Notes: generated by a model not told the origin, from the sequence alone. Counted from the first letter of the stretch, positions 17,843 to 27,175 are shown. The stretch is DNA of 64,000 bases from JL08 sp039969355 (GCA_039969355.1 JBDVOA010000032.1:1-64000), one strand, 5' to 3'. A program made the numbers and translations.

Positions 17843-18528
17843 CAGACACCTGCGATCCGGGGTATTTTGGTCAGGTCACTCAGAACGTGTTTAGGGGTCC
17901 ACGGCAGGCGGTCCATCGGATCGCCTGAGCGATTGACCCACGCGGTTTCAAAGCCATAGCCGCTGGCGCCTGCGGCGTCCCATCCATTTGACGAGACAAA
18001 AAGAACCTCTTCCTTACTGCATCCGAATCGCTGACCGACCAGATCGTAGACCCGTTCTGCGGGTTTGAATATTCCAACGGTTTCAACGGAAAGGATATCG
18101 TCGAGAAATTCGCCAATTTGTGCTGACTCCACCGCACCGGTCAGCATGTCCGGGGATCCGTTGGACAAAATGGAGGTGTTCACACCCGACTGTTTCAGCG
18201 TGCCAAGCATTTGTGGGACCTCTTCATAAGCTTCGAGCTCCCAGTACAATGCCAAAAGGCGCTCGCGCAGTCCCGCACTTCCGTCAAGTCCAGTCGCTTC
18301 CAATGCCCAGTCCAGACCGTTCTGGGTGACGGTCCAGAAATCCGTATGCGCACCAGTGATGGCGCGCAACCAGGTGTATTGCAGCTGCTTCAGCCGCCAT
18401 GCCTCGGCCAATGAAGGCCAGCGCTCTGCCAGAGCACCAGCGCCCGGCTCATTGGCCGCGACGCGCGCTGCGGCGGCGACGTCAAATAGTGTGCCATAGG
18501 CATCAAAAACGCAGGTGGTGATCGGCAT
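17842..18528 (-). CDS. L-2-haloacid dehalogenase-type HAD hydrolase
   Basis: 228 residues, the size of type II 2-haloacid dehalogenases. Motif I is VFDAYGTLFDV with the nucleophilic Asp, motif II SNGSPDML, the lysine lies in FKPAERVYDL, and the subgroup-specific SSNGWDAAGASGYG closes the site. True members hydrolyse L-2-haloacids to D-2-hydroxyacids; some are general phosphatases. It is the first gene of an apparently co-transcribed minus-strand block running down to about 10.6 kb. Confidence 0.87.
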   Translation of the reverse strand: MPITTCVFDAYGTLFDVAAAARVAANEPGAGALAERWPSLAEAWRLKQLQYTWLRAITGAHTDFWTVTQNGLDWALEATGLDGSAGLRERLLALYWELEAYEEVPQMLGTLKQSGVNTSILSNGSPDMLTGAVESAQIGEFLDDILSVETVGIFKPAERVYDLVGQRFGCSKEEVLFVSSNGWDAAGASGYGFETAWVNRSGDPMDRLPWTPKHVLSDLTKIPRIAGV

Positions 18529-18728
18529 CAGCAGGTTCCCCTTTTTGGCAAGACTGACACGCGCGCCGCGGCGCGAAAAGGGGAAATCAACCCACGTGTT
18601 CTACCGACCAAAATTTTGAGTCAAGGCAGGCGAATTCGACCCGAAAACCGATTGACCTTGGCCATCAACTCAATTTCACATCGCGCCAAAAGTGAACTGT
18701 CGTAATTCAAATCTCCGAAGTGGTGACA

Positions 18729-19163
18729 ATGGCAGCGGGTGATATCTGGGTTTCTTTCATTCTGAACAATTCGAGTCTTACGGTCGCTACTGATATCGAC
18801 CGTGATGAGCCCGCGTGGAAAGCGATTGCTGCCGGTGAAGTTCCGGGCGAAGAGGATTTACCCGTTCGGCTTTGCGCCAAGTATAAATATCAAGACTTCA
18901 AGAAGAAACTACCCGCATTGTTTTCTGGAGGTGGGGGAGCAAAGATAAGCCCGCAGCTGGAAGCGATATTTCGCAGGTTCAATCTAGGAACCACGCGGAT
19001 TTGCCCTGCTCAGCTATATTAATATGACCGGAAAACGCCGATGGATCGGGTATTTTCGATATTTGGCGGTTGGACAACGTTGCAAATTCTTAATCCGGAG
19101 CAATGCGACGGGTTGAGGGGAGGGAGATTCAGAGCCAGACGCCCCAATCCTCCCCCCGCCTGA
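18729..19163 (+). pseudogene. Broken gene, possibly DUF1629/Imm11-like
   Basis: The plus-strand frame encodes a coherent N-terminal segment (MAAGDIWVSFILNNSSLTV through RRFNLGTTRICPAQLY), stops at TAA (19020-19022), and continues in the same frame with YDRKTPMDRVFSIFGGWTTLQILNPEQ before losing protein character. This pattern fits a single nonsense mutation followed by decay. The style of the sequence (short aspartate-rich opening, then a hydrophobic LY.YDRKTP stretch) recalls the DUF1629/Imm11 immunity-like family, but I am not confident of that. No partner toxin gene is adjacent. Confidence 0.4.
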
Positions 19164-19371
19164 AGTTCGGGGCGAACCTGCCGGTCTCGACGATGGGGAT
19201 ATTGCTATTAGGTCGTGCGATCTTGGCGGGCTGGATACTTGGTATGAAAAAAGCTGCGTTGTTCGCCGTTTTTCAGCGACCCATTGAAGCAAGCCTTGTT
19301 TGACGGTGGATACGCCCGATTGTTTAAATTCTACAAAACCACAATCATCCGGGTCCATTAAAGATTAGACG

Positions 19372-19668
19372 CTAAGGAAGCCGATTTACCTTTATCCGGC
19401 TTTTCGGCAACTGACTGACGGATGGAAGGTTGTTTTTGTCAACGATGGGCGCTGTTTCGGGATGAGCATCGTCATCGCTGCCTGTCAGCTGTGAGACGAC
19501 CAGAAGACCACGTTCCAATTCGGCAGCGATTCTGGGGTCGGACCACAAGGAGGCCGAGATCAACAACCCCATGACTGGTATCAGCAATCGTCCGACAAAG
19601 CGCGCTCTGCGCGCCCTTGCCTGATGTTTGCGTTCACGTACGTCGATATCCTGATCAGCACTGGTCAT
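19372..19668 (-). CDS. Small single-helix membrane protein, unknown function
   Basis: 98 residues. A charged N-terminus (DVRERKHQARARRARF) precedes one predicted helix (GRLLIPVMGLLISASLW), then a polar C-terminal domain of about 55 residues that should face the periplasm by the positive-inside rule. No family is recognised. The gene is oriented with fabA-fabB-fabI and lies 67 bases beyond the fabI stop, so it may be the tail of that transcript. It could be a membrane anchor or small regulator; this is a guess. Confidence 0.55.
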   Translation of the reverse strand: MTSADQDIDVRERKHQARARRARFVGRLLIPVMGLLISASLWSDPRIAAELERGLLVVSQLTGSDDDAHPETAPIVDKNNLPSVSQLPKSRIKVNRLP

Positions 19669-19735
19669 GCAGCATCAGTGCACCATTGCAATGGCAATTT
19701 TGAGGCGGGATTGTGGGTAAAAAAGATCGCGAGGG

Positions 19736-20527
19736 TTACAAATAGTCCGGCTGTGGCATCCCCAAAACGTGAAATCCGCCATCGACGCGAATGATTTCAC
19801 CTGTGGTGCATGCACCAGCATCAGAAACGAGGTAAACTGCAGTGCCACCCACGGCTTCGAGCGTTGCATTAGAGCGCAGCGGTGCGTTGTTGTCTGTAAA
19901 CTTATAAGTCTTTCGTGCGCCACCAATGGCCGCCCCGGCCAGTGTTTTCATTGGACCGGGCGAGATCGCGTTGACGCGGATACCTTCGGGGCCCAGATCG
20001 TTGGCCAGATAGCGCGTGGCCGATTCAAGCGCCGCCTTGGCCACACCCATCACGTTGTAGTTTGGCGCAACGCGATTTGACCCCTGATAGGTCAGCGTAA
20101 GTAACGTGCCGCCATTCTCGGTCATCATCGAATGCGCCCTGCGCGCGATTTCGATGAAAGAATACGCGCTGATATCAAGTGAATTCTTGAAGTTCGTACG
20201 GGTCGTATTTATGAAACGACCGGTCAGTTCCGATTTGTCAGAAAACGCGATTGCATGGACAACAAAGTCAATTGTAGGCCAGCGGGCTGAAAGACTGTCA
20301 AATGCGGCGTCCAACGATCCGTCGTCGGTCACATCCACATCAACCATGAAATCGGATCCGACAGATCCGGCGAGCGGTGCAAGGCGTTTGCCAAAGGCGT
20401 CACCCTGATAGGTGAATGCCAGCTCAGCTCCGGCTTCATGCAATGCTTTGGCGATGCCCCAAGCGATTGATCGCTCATTGGCGACACCCATGATCAGGCC
20501 ACGTTTTCCTTTGAGCAAATCTGACAT
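19736..20527 (-). CDS. fabI: Enoyl-[acyl-carrier-protein] reductase (NADH)
   Basis: 263 residues of the divergent short-chain dehydrogenase family. The nucleotide-binding start is GKRGLIMGVANERSIAWGIA and the catalytic Tyr/Lys pair is YNVMGVAK (Y-x6-K). The C-terminal SPGPMKTLAGAAIGG is the substrate loop. It performs the last reduction of each fatty acid elongation cycle and is the target of triclosan-type inhibitors. It follows fabB by 7 bases in the fabA-fabB-fabI operon. Confidence 0.96.
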   Translation of the reverse strand: MSDLLKGKRGLIMGVANERSIAWGIAKALHEAGAELAFTYQGDAFGKRLAPLAGSVGSDFMVDVDVTDDGSLDAAFDSLSARWPTIDFVVHAIAFSDKSELTGRFINTTRTNFKNSLDISAYSFIEIARRAHSMMTENGGTLLTLTYQGSNRVAPNYNVMGVAKAALESATRYLANDLGPEGIRVNAISPGPMKTLAGAAIGGARKTYKFTDNNAPLRSNATLEAVGGTAVYLVSDAGACTTGEIIRVDGGFHVLGMPQPDYL

Positions 20528-20534
20528 ATGAACC

Positions 20535-21764
20535 CTAACCTTTGTATTTCGAAAGGATCATGGATCCATTTGTACCACCAAAGCCAAAGCTATTGGTCAT
20601 CACGCTGTCCAGCCCCGCCGCGTCAACTCGTTGAGTCGCGATCTCGTCGGGGTGCAGGGCCGGGTCGAGAGATTCAACATTGATCGAGGGCGTGATGAAG
20701 TCATTTTCAAGCATGAGCAGACAGAAAATCGCTTCCAGTGCACCGGCGGCGCCCTGCGCATGGCCAGTCATGGATTTGGTTGAACTGATTGGTGGCGTCG
20801 AACCTTCACCAAAAACCCGCCGCACGGCTTCTACTTCGCCAACATCTCCAACAGGGGTCGATGTGCCGTGTGCGTTAATATAACTGACGGCGCGGCCTTC
20901 TGGCAGCGTGGAAAGCGCCAAACGCATGGCCCGCTCGCCTCCTTCACCCGAAGGTGCCACCATGTCGTGGCCGTCTGACGTCGCGCCATATCCGGTGACC
21001 TCGGCGTAAATCTTTGCACCACGCGCCAAAGCGTGTTCCAGGTCTTCCAAAACGACTATGCCGCCCCCGCCCGAGATGACAAAACCATCGCGGTTCTCAT
21101 CAAACGCGCGAGAACCGGTCTTCGGATTGTCATTGTATTTGCTGCTCATCGCGCCCATCGCGTCGAACAGGCAGGAGAGAGTCCAGTCCAGTTCTTCCCC
21201 GCCGCCTGCAAACATCACGTCTTGTTTGCCCATCATGATCTGCTCCGCCGCATTGCCAATACAATGCAGCGATGTTGAACAGGCCGAGGTAATTGAATAG
21301 TTGATGCCTTTGATGTGAAAAGCCGTCGACAGGTTGGCCGAGATTGTCGAGGACATGCATTTGGGCACAGCAAATGGTCCGATACGTTTGGGCGCGCCTT
21401 TTTCGAGCACGGTCTGATGTGCCGCCAACATTGCAGAAGTTGACGGGCCACCGGATCCCGCGACGAGGCCGGTGCGCGGGTTCACCACGTCGTCTTCGCT
21501 TAGTCCTGAATCCGCGATGGCTTGCGTCATCGCAAGATAGGCATAGGCCGCGCCCGGACCCATAAATCGATAGGTCCGTTTGTCGATGTGCTCCTGCGGA
21601 TCAATCTTGAGGGTTCCAGCAATCTGACTGCGAAAGCCGTGCCGAGCCATTTCTTCACTGGCCACGATTCCGCTGGTTCCTGCCTTCAACGAGGTCAGGA
21701 CTTCGGAGGCATCGTTTCCGATTGAAGAGACAATCCCCAACCCGGTGACAACAACGCGACGCAT
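20535..21764 (-). CDS. fabB: 3-oxoacyl-[acyl-carrier-protein] synthase I
   Basis: 409 residues, thiolase fold. The catalytic triad is visible: Cys in TSACSTSLHC, His in NAHGTSTPVGD and His in MTGHAQGAAGA. Sequence and coupling to fabA identify FabB rather than FabF. It elongates cis-unsaturated intermediates produced by FabA, so it is needed for anaerobic-type unsaturated fatty acid synthesis. It starts 23 bases after fabA. Confidence 0.95.
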   Translation of the reverse strand: MRRVVVTGLGIVSSIGNDASEVLTSLKAGTSGIVASEEMARHGFRSQIAGTLKIDPQEHIDKRTYRFMGPGAAYAYLAMTQAIADSGLSEDDVVNPRTGLVAGSGGPSTSAMLAAHQTVLEKGAPKRIGPFAVPKCMSSTISANLSTAFHIKGINYSITSACSTSLHCIGNAAEQIMMGKQDVMFAGGGEELDWTLSCLFDAMGAMSSKYNDNPKTGSRAFDENRDGFVISGGGGIVVLEDLEHALARGAKIYAEVTGYGATSDGHDMVAPSGEGGERAMRLALSTLPEGRAVSYINAHGTSTPVGDVGEVEAVRRVFGEGSTPPISSTKSMTGHAQGAAGALEAIFCLLMLENDFITPSINVESLDPALHPDEIATQRVDAAGLDSVMTNSFGFGGTNGSMILSKYKG

Positions 21765-21787
21765 TGGCGTTCTCCTCTTAAGGTCGA

Positions 21788-22297
21788 TCAGGTGGCAGCC
21801 GCCAGCCCGACTTTCATATCCTTCACCACATAAATATCTTCGCCGTCCGCAACAACCCGTCCGTCTGCCACACCCAACTTCAGCTTGCGGTCAATCACCC
21901 GCGTGAAATCTACGTAATATGTCAGCATCTTGCGGTCGGGCTTTACCATGCCCTTGAGTTTGACTTCACCAACCCCCATCGCCATGCCTTGCCCCTGCCA
22001 GCCCCGCCAGCCCAGGTTAAAACCGGTCAGTTGCCAAAGACCATCAAGGCCAAGGCATCCCGGCATAATCGGGTTGCCTGGAAAGTGACAGGTAAAGAAC
22101 CACAATTCAGGCGTGATATCGAATTCGGCAACCACGTGGCCTTTGCCATTGGCACCGCCATCAGAACTGACGTCTGTAATACGATCCATCATCAGCATGG
22201 GTGGTTCCGGCAGCTGCGCATTGCCCGGCCCAAAGAGCTCGCCGCGCGCGCATTTCAGCAGGCCGTCTTTGTCAAATGATGTTGGATAGTCGGCCAT
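21788..22297 (-). CDS. fabA: 3-hydroxydecanoyl-ACP dehydratase/isomerase
   Basis: 169 residues, close to the usual FabA length, hot-dog fold. The active-site His is in FFTCHFPGNPIMPGCLGLD and the Asp in GLDGLWQLTGF. It dehydrates 3-hydroxydecanoyl-ACP and isomerises trans-2 to cis-3-decenoyl-ACP, the branch point to unsaturated fatty acids. ATG at 22297 (MADYPTSFDKDGLL) is the family start and follows AGGAG; the longer frame to 22477 runs into the irr promoter and is rejected. First gene of fabA-fabB-fabI. Confidence 0.96.
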   Translation of the reverse strand: MADYPTSFDKDGLLKCARGELFGPGNAQLPEPPMLMMDRITDVSSDGGANGKGHVVAEFDITPELWFFTCHFPGNPIMPGCLGLDGLWQLTGFNLGWRGWQGQGMAMGVGEVKLKGMVKPDRKMLTYYVDFTRVIDRKLKLGVADGRVVADGEDIYVVKDMKVGLAAAT

Positions 22298-22480
22298 GCA
22301 GGCGCTTCTCCTGATATTGATCTGCTCTCGTTTCCCGTCTAGCACCCCGCGAAAGGGTCCTGCAAGGGGACGTTGCCGCGTTAAATAGCAGCAATGAGTT
22401 ATGTTGCAGAACCCTGTTTTTAATTGAAATCGCCCCAAATCGCCCTTTATAAGACAGGGAACACGAACGCGAGGCAATTA

Positions 22481-22909
22481 ATGACCCCGGATCTGACACC
22501 ACAGGCGCATGAAAATGGTGCCAATTGGCTGAATGGCGCAGGCCTGCGTCCGACGCGGCAGCGCGTAACCTTGGCAGCCCTTTTGATCGGGGATGGTCAG
22601 AACAGGCACGTCACCGCGGAAAGCTTGTTTGATTCCGCAAAAGATCAGGGCGAGGCCGTTTCACTTGCCACGGTCTACAATACGTTGCGCGCATTCTGCG
22701 ACGCGGGGCTCTTGCAGGAAGTCACAGTGGACGGGTCCAAGAGTTATTTTGACACCAACGCGCATGACCATCCACATTTTTATTGGGAGGATGAGGGCCG
22801 TTTGAGCGACGCGCCAGCGGATCAACTTGTCATTTCCCGCGTGCCAGATGCGCCCGCTGGTGCTGAAATAGCCTCCGTAGATGTGGTAATCAGATTGCGC
22901 AAGCGCTGA
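22481..22909 (+). CDS. irr: Fur-family iron response regulator Irr
   Basis: 142 residues. The Fur winged-helix DNA-binding region (GLRPTRQRVTLAALL, SLATVYNTLRAF) is followed by the His-rich segment TNAHDHPHFY typical of Irr, and the zinc-binding CxxC pairs of classical Fur are missing. In alphaproteobacteria Irr senses iron through haem and controls haem synthesis and iron uptake. ATG at 22481 follows GAGG by 6 bases; an upstream ATG at 22424 lies in the divergent promoter region. It is transcribed away from fabA. Confidence 0.9.
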   Translation: MTPDLTPQAHENGANWLNGAGLRPTRQRVTLAALLIGDGQNRHVTAESLFDSAKDQGEAVSLATVYNTLRAFCDAGLLQEVTVDGSKSYFDTNAHDHPHFYWEDEGRLSDAPADQLVISRVPDAPAGAEIASVDVVIRLRKR

Positions 22910-22934
22910 GCTGTGCGAAGAAAGACGTTTACTT

Positions 22935-24962
22935 CTAGAGTTTAGCAGCCAGTCTTGTGCCCTGATCTATCGCGCGTTTTGCGTCCAGTTCAGCCGCGAC
23001 GTCAGCACCTCCGATGATATGACAAGGTATGCCTTGGGCCGCTAGCGCATCAGCGAGTGATCGCTCCGGCAATTGCCCCGCACACAAGACAATTGTATCG
23101 ACCTCGATCAGAGTTGGGTTTTCGCGCGCCTCACCAAAGGACACCCAGATGCCGCCCGGCTCTACGCTTTCGTAGTTCACCCCCCCGATCATCTTGACGT
23201 CTTTCATGGCGAGTGCTGCACGATGGATCCAGCCGGTGGTTTTCCCTAATCGTTTGCCGGGTTTTTCTGATTTGCGCTGCAAGAGCGTGACCACACGCGC
23301 CGGTGCCTCTGGCTGAGGTCCTTCCGGCGCAAGGCCACCACGGTGAATCTCGGGATCGCTCACGCCCCATTCTGTCATCCAGTCCGGCAGGTTTTCCGTT
23401 GGGCTGACGCCCTCGTGCACCAGAAATTCTGCAACATCAAAACCGATACCACCCGCTCCGACAATTGCGACTCGTTTGCCAACGGGGGCCTTGTTGCGCA
23501 AAACGTCGATGTAGTTCAGTACGTTTGGTGCGTCCTGCCCTTTGATTTCCGGAGCGCGGGGGACGACGCCGGTTGCGATGATCACATCGTCGTAGCCGTC
23601 CAGATCACCGGCGCAGACTTCCTGATCCAATTGCGTTTCAATACCCATCTCGGCAATCATCGTGCGATACCAGTCGACGAGCCAACAGAATTCTTCTTTG
23701 CCGGGCACTTGTTTGGCCATGTTAAGCTGACCGCCGATCTCATCGGCGCGATCAAACAGGGTAACCCTGTGCCCACGTTCCGCAGCGGTCATTGCAGCGG
23801 ATAACCCGGCAGGACCAGCCCCGACAACGGCAATTGATTTTTCTGCTATTGCGGGTTTTATGATCAGTTCTGTTTCGTAACAGGCACGTGGGTTGACGAG
23901 ACAAGTCGAAATCTTGCCACCAAAGGTGTGGTCAAGGCAGGCCTGGTTGCAAGCTATGCACGGAGCAATCTGATCGGCCTTTCCTTGCATGGACTTGGAC
24001 ACAAAATGCGCGTCTGCTAGCATCGGGCGGGCCATTGAAACCATATCAGCACAGCCATCTGCTAATACTTGTTCTGCTACATCGGGGGAGTTGATCCGAT
24101 TTGAAGTAACCACCGGAATGCCGACTTTTCCCATCAGCTTTTTCGTGACCCACGCGAACGCAGCGCGCGGCACGGATGTGGCGATTGTTGGAATGCGGGC
24201 CTCGTGCCACCCGATACCCGTGTTGATGATCGTCGCACCTGCCGTCTCAATGGCTTGAGCCAGTTGAACAACTTCATCGTGGGTGGAACCATTGGGCACC
24301 AGATCAATCATCGAAAGTCGGTAAATGATGATGAAGTCGCTGCCGACGGCATCTCGCACTCGGCGCATCACGTCCACTGGCAGCTTCATACGGTTTTCAT
24401 AAGAACCACCCCATTCGTCATCGCGTTTGTTGGTGTGGGATACGAGAAACTGGTTCAGAAAATACCCTTCTGATCCCATGATTTCGACACCATCATACCC
24501 CGCTTCCTGTGCGCGTTTGGCACAGGCAACGATGTCGCTGATTTGTTTTTCAATGCCCTCGGCATCCAACTCGGCGGGTGGAAACGGTGAGATCGGTGAC
24601 TTAACTGCTGACGGGGCAACACACTTTGGGCCGTAGGCATAACGACCTGCGTGCAATATCTGCATCGCGATCTTGCCGCCTGCGTCATGTACGCGTTTGG
24701 TAACGATGCTGTGATTGTCAACGTCCTCTTGGTTGACCATCATCGCCGCCCCTGGCAAAACGGAACCCTCCAAGTTGGGACCAATGCCACCGGTTACCAT
24801 TAATCCGACCTCTCCCCGTGCGCGCTCAGCGTAAAATTCCGCGACCCGGTTCCAGTCATTGGTCTCTTCCAAACCGGTATGCATGGACCCCATCAATATT
24901 CGGTTCTTCAAGGTGATGAACCCCAGATCCAGCGGCGCCAGCATGTGTGGATAGTTGGCCAT
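22935..24962 (-). CDS. fadH: 2,4-dienoyl-CoA reductase (NADPH), FadH-type
   Basis: 675 residues, almost the same length as E. coli FadH (672) and recognisably similar throughout. An Old Yellow Enzyme TIM barrel binding FMN (residues about 1-350) includes INTGIGWHEARIPTIAT; a 4Fe-4S cluster motif follows (CIACNQACLDH and CLVNPRAC); then FAD and NAD(P) domains (VVGAGPAGLSAAMTAAERG, VAIVGAGGIGFDVAEFL). It reduces 2,4-dienoyl-CoA during oxidation of polyunsaturated fatty acids. Related amine demethylases exist, but the closeness to FadH makes it the best call. Confidence 0.9.
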   Translation of the reverse strand: MANYPHMLAPLDLGFITLKNRILMGSMHTGLEETNDWNRVAEFYAERARGEVGLMVTGGIGPNLEGSVLPGAAMMVNQEDVDNHSIVTKRVHDAGGKIAMQILHAGRYAYGPKCVAPSAVKSPISPFPPAELDAEGIEKQISDIVACAKRAQEAGYDGVEIMGSEGYFLNQFLVSHTNKRDDEWGGSYENRMKLPVDVMRRVRDAVGSDFIIIYRLSMIDLVPNGSTHDEVVQLAQAIETAGATIINTGIGWHEARIPTIATSVPRAAFAWVTKKLMGKVGIPVVTSNRINSPDVAEQVLADGCADMVSMARPMLADAHFVSKSMQGKADQIAPCIACNQACLDHTFGGKISTCLVNPRACYETELIIKPAIAEKSIAVVGAGPAGLSAAMTAAERGHRVTLFDRADEIGGQLNMAKQVPGKEEFCWLVDWYRTMIAEMGIETQLDQEVCAGDLDGYDDVIIATGVVPRAPEIKGQDAPNVLNYIDVLRNKAPVGKRVAIVGAGGIGFDVAEFLVHEGVSPTENLPDWMTEWGVSDPEIHRGGLAPEGPQPEAPARVVTLLQRKSEKPGKRLGKTTGWIHRAALAMKDVKMIGGVNYESVEPGGIWVSFGEARENPTLIEVDTIVLCAGQLPERSLADALAAQGIPCHIIGGADVAAELDAKRAIDQGTRLAAKL

Positions 24963-25098
24963 CTAGTGACTCCCTCAATAATTCTTGCCACAGATCACCT
25001 CAAGTTCCGGACGATGTCATCATCTACGCCGCGTCACATGACTTGTGCAATTACTACGGTGCACTAGAGATAAGCTAAGGACGCAAAGGACGTGACAA

Positions 25099-25581
25099 AT
25101 GACACCCGAAGACATCGCCAAACTACCCTTTCGCCCCTGTGTAGGAGTGATGCTGCGCAATGCAGAGGGAAATGTGTTTGTCGGCCAGCGGCGCGACCGT
25201 GACACTGATGCATGGCAGATGCCGCAAGGGGGAGTCGACAAAGGCGAACAGCCCCAGGATGCAGCGCTGAGAGAGCTTTGGGAAGAAACTGGCATAACCT
25301 CTGATCTGGTCACGATCGAAGCTGAAAGCGAGGGTTGGTTACCCTATGATCTGCCTCACGATTTGGTACCCCGGATATGGAAGGGCAGGTATCGCGGTCA
25401 GGAGCAAAAGTGGTTTCTAATGCGATTTCACGGCAAGGATGCGCAGGTGGACATTGCCACTGAACACCCGGAGTTCAGTGCATGGCAATGGCTTGCCCCC
25501 GCTGCGCTGGTTGCCAACATTGTGCCATTCAAACGGGATGTGTACGCTCAGGTGCTCAAAGAGTTTGCACCTTATCTCTGA
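25099..25581 (+). CDS. rppH: RNA pyrophosphohydrolase (Nudix)
   Basis: 160 residues. The Nudix box runs from GGVDKGEQPQDAALRELW into the EETGI residues (pattern Gx5Ex7REUxEExGU), and the N-terminal FRPCVGVMLRNAEG and QMPQGG motifs are those of RppH/YgdP. It removes pyrophosphate from mRNA 5' ends and triggers decay; plant-type Ap4A hydrolase activity is the related alternative. It ends directly against the convergent acetyltransferase gene with no bases between the two stop codons. Confidence 0.93.
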   Translation: MTPEDIAKLPFRPCVGVMLRNAEGNVFVGQRRDRDTDAWQMPQGGVDKGEQPQDAALRELWEETGITSDLVTIEAESEGWLPYDLPHDLVPRIWKGRYRGQEQKWFLMRFHGKDAQVDIATEHPEFSAWQWLAPAALVANIVPFKRDVYAQVLKEFAPYL

Positions 25582-26178
25582 TCATTTAAATATGGGAATA
25601 TGGGGCCCCGCATCTCGGGACATCGTGCCATCTGCACGCGGGTCGTCGGCGATTTCGATCTGCTGGCGCACCGGAACAAATCCGCTGCGCTGATAAAACG
25701 CCAACGCCGACGGGTGATCAAGCGTGCAGGTGTGCACATGTAACCGTTCTATGGGTTCGCTCCATGCAGTCTGGATGGCTTGGTTCATTAGCATGCGGCC
25801 CGCGCCTGTACCAATAAGCGTCCGCGTGGTTCCAAAGAAGGCTATTTCGCACGCTTGAGGCTGCCGAAAATCGAGCTCCAGCAGGGCTTCGTCCCGCCCT
25901 TGGTATCGCATCGCATAGCACTTAACTTTAGAATCGTTGAGGATCTCCGCTAAGGCGATTTTGCTGAGATCCATCCGCGAGAGCCAAAGCCACTCTCGCG
26001 TTCCTACACGGCTGAACAAATCGCGGTACCAGTCAACATTGGGCGTGTTCACGCGACGAATTTCGGTACCTGCAATTTCCGGTGCGGGGCGCAGCGGGGC
26101 AGGTGATGTCATCTCGAGGTAGGTGACAACAGCCGCCAGTTTCCCCAATGGAATATCGTGATAACCATCGCCAAGCAT
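25582..26178 (-). CDS. GNAT family N-acetyltransferase
   Basis: 198 residues. The acetyl-CoA-binding loop appears as LIGTGAGRMLMNQAI and the following strand-helix as LDHPSALAFYQRSGFVPV, both standard GNAT motifs. It starts 4 bases after the adenosine-kinase-like gene in the same direction, so the two are probably co-transcribed. Small-molecule or protein acetylation cannot be told apart from sequence. An internal ATG (MTSPAPLRP) is an alternative start. Confidence 0.82.
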   Translation of the reverse strand: MLGDGYHDIPLGKLAAVVTYLEMTSPAPLRPAPEIAGTEIRRVNTPNVDWYRDLFSRVGTREWLWLSRMDLSKIALAEILNDSKVKCYAMRYQGRDEALLELDFRQPQACEIAFFGTTRTLIGTGAGRMLMNQAIQTAWSEPIERLHVHTCTLDHPSALAFYQRSGFVPVRQQIEIADDPRADGTMSRDAGPHIPIFK

Positions 26179-26182
26179 GGAA

Positions 26183-27175
26183 CTAGCCTATCAGGTCGTT
26201 TTCCTTGAACAGCGTCAGGATGTCGGTTTCAGGCCGTGGGCCCACATGGCTGATAACCTCGCGAGCGGCGACACATCCCATCCGCCCGCAGACTTCCAGA
26301 TTACGTCCGGTCGCCAACCCAAAGAGGAACCCCGCGGCGAACTGATCACCCGCACCCGTGGCATCAACCGGAACAATCTTTTCAACGGGCACATCGACGC
26401 GCTGTTGGCCGGCAACAATCGTAACGCCATCGCCAGAGCGGGTGCAAACTACCATGGGGCACATTTCTGCAGTTCGGGCAATCGCAGCCTCGAGATCGTC
26501 GGTCTCAAACAAAGAGCAGATTTCGGCTTCGTTTCCGATGACATAATCCAGCTCATTGCCGATGATGCGCAGGAAATCAGCGCGGTGCCGGTCAACGCAA
26601 AACGGGTCGGAAATGGCTATTCCGGTTTTGCCGTTGGCCGCGCGGCAATTTCGAGCCGCCTGTAAAAACGCCTCTTTCCCCTTGTCCTTATCGAAAAGAT
26701 ACCCTTCCAAAAAGATGATCTCTGCTTGTCCGGCAACGTCCTCTGATACGTCTTCTGGACCCAAATCGGATGAAATCCCCAAGTATGTATTCAGCGAACG
26801 CTCTCCATCAGGAGAGACAAAAATCATGCAACGCGACGTGGGCAACGCACCATCTTTAACGGGCATATTCACAAAATCTGTGCCCCCGTCGGTCATGGAA
26901 TCCGCGTAAAAGTGGCCCAGTGCATCATCGTTAACACGTCCGATAAATCCGGTGCGCAATCCGAGCGCACCCGCACCAGCAACCGTGTTCGCGACCGAGC
27001 CGCCAGGGGTTTGAACCCGACTTTCCATCGATGCATAAAGTACCTCTGCCCGGTCTCTTTCAATGAGTTGCATAATTCCTTTTTGGATGCCCATATGATC
27101 CAGAAAGCTGTCGTCCGAGCGCGATATGACATCGACGACGGCATTGCCGATGCCAACGATTTGGTACTTTTTCAT
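26183..27175 (-). CDS. Adenosine kinase-like PfkB-family kinase
   Basis: 330 residues, ribokinase/PfkB fold. N-terminal GGSVANTVAGAGALG and the C-terminal anion-hole signature VDATGAGDQFAAGFLFG with catalytic Asp are present. The roseobacter and rhizobial proteins of this shape are generally annotated as adenosine kinase; another nucleoside or sugar as substrate remains possible. It overlaps nth by 4 bases and precedes the acetyltransferase gene. Confidence 0.85.
   Translation of the reverse strand: MKKYQIVGIGNAVVDVISRSDDSFLDHMGIQKGIMQLIERDRAEVLYASMESRVQTPGGSVANTVAGAGALGLRTGFIGRVNDDALGHFYADSMTDGGTDFVNMPVKDGALPTSRCMIFVSPDGERSLNTYLGISSDLGPEDVSEDVAGQAEIIFLEGYLFDKDKGKEAFLQAARNCRAANGKTGIAISDPFCVDRHRADFLRIIGNELDYVIGNEAEICSLFETDDLEAAIARTAEMCPMVVCTRSGDGVTIVAGQQRVDVPVEKIVPVDATGAGDQFAAGFLFGLATGRNLEVCGRMGCVAAREVISHVGPRPETDILTLFKENDLIG

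Noticed and set aside
19014..19358. 114-codon minus-strand frame
   Set aside because: No ribosome site, Ser/Arg/Pro-rich composition and antisense to the decayed gene.
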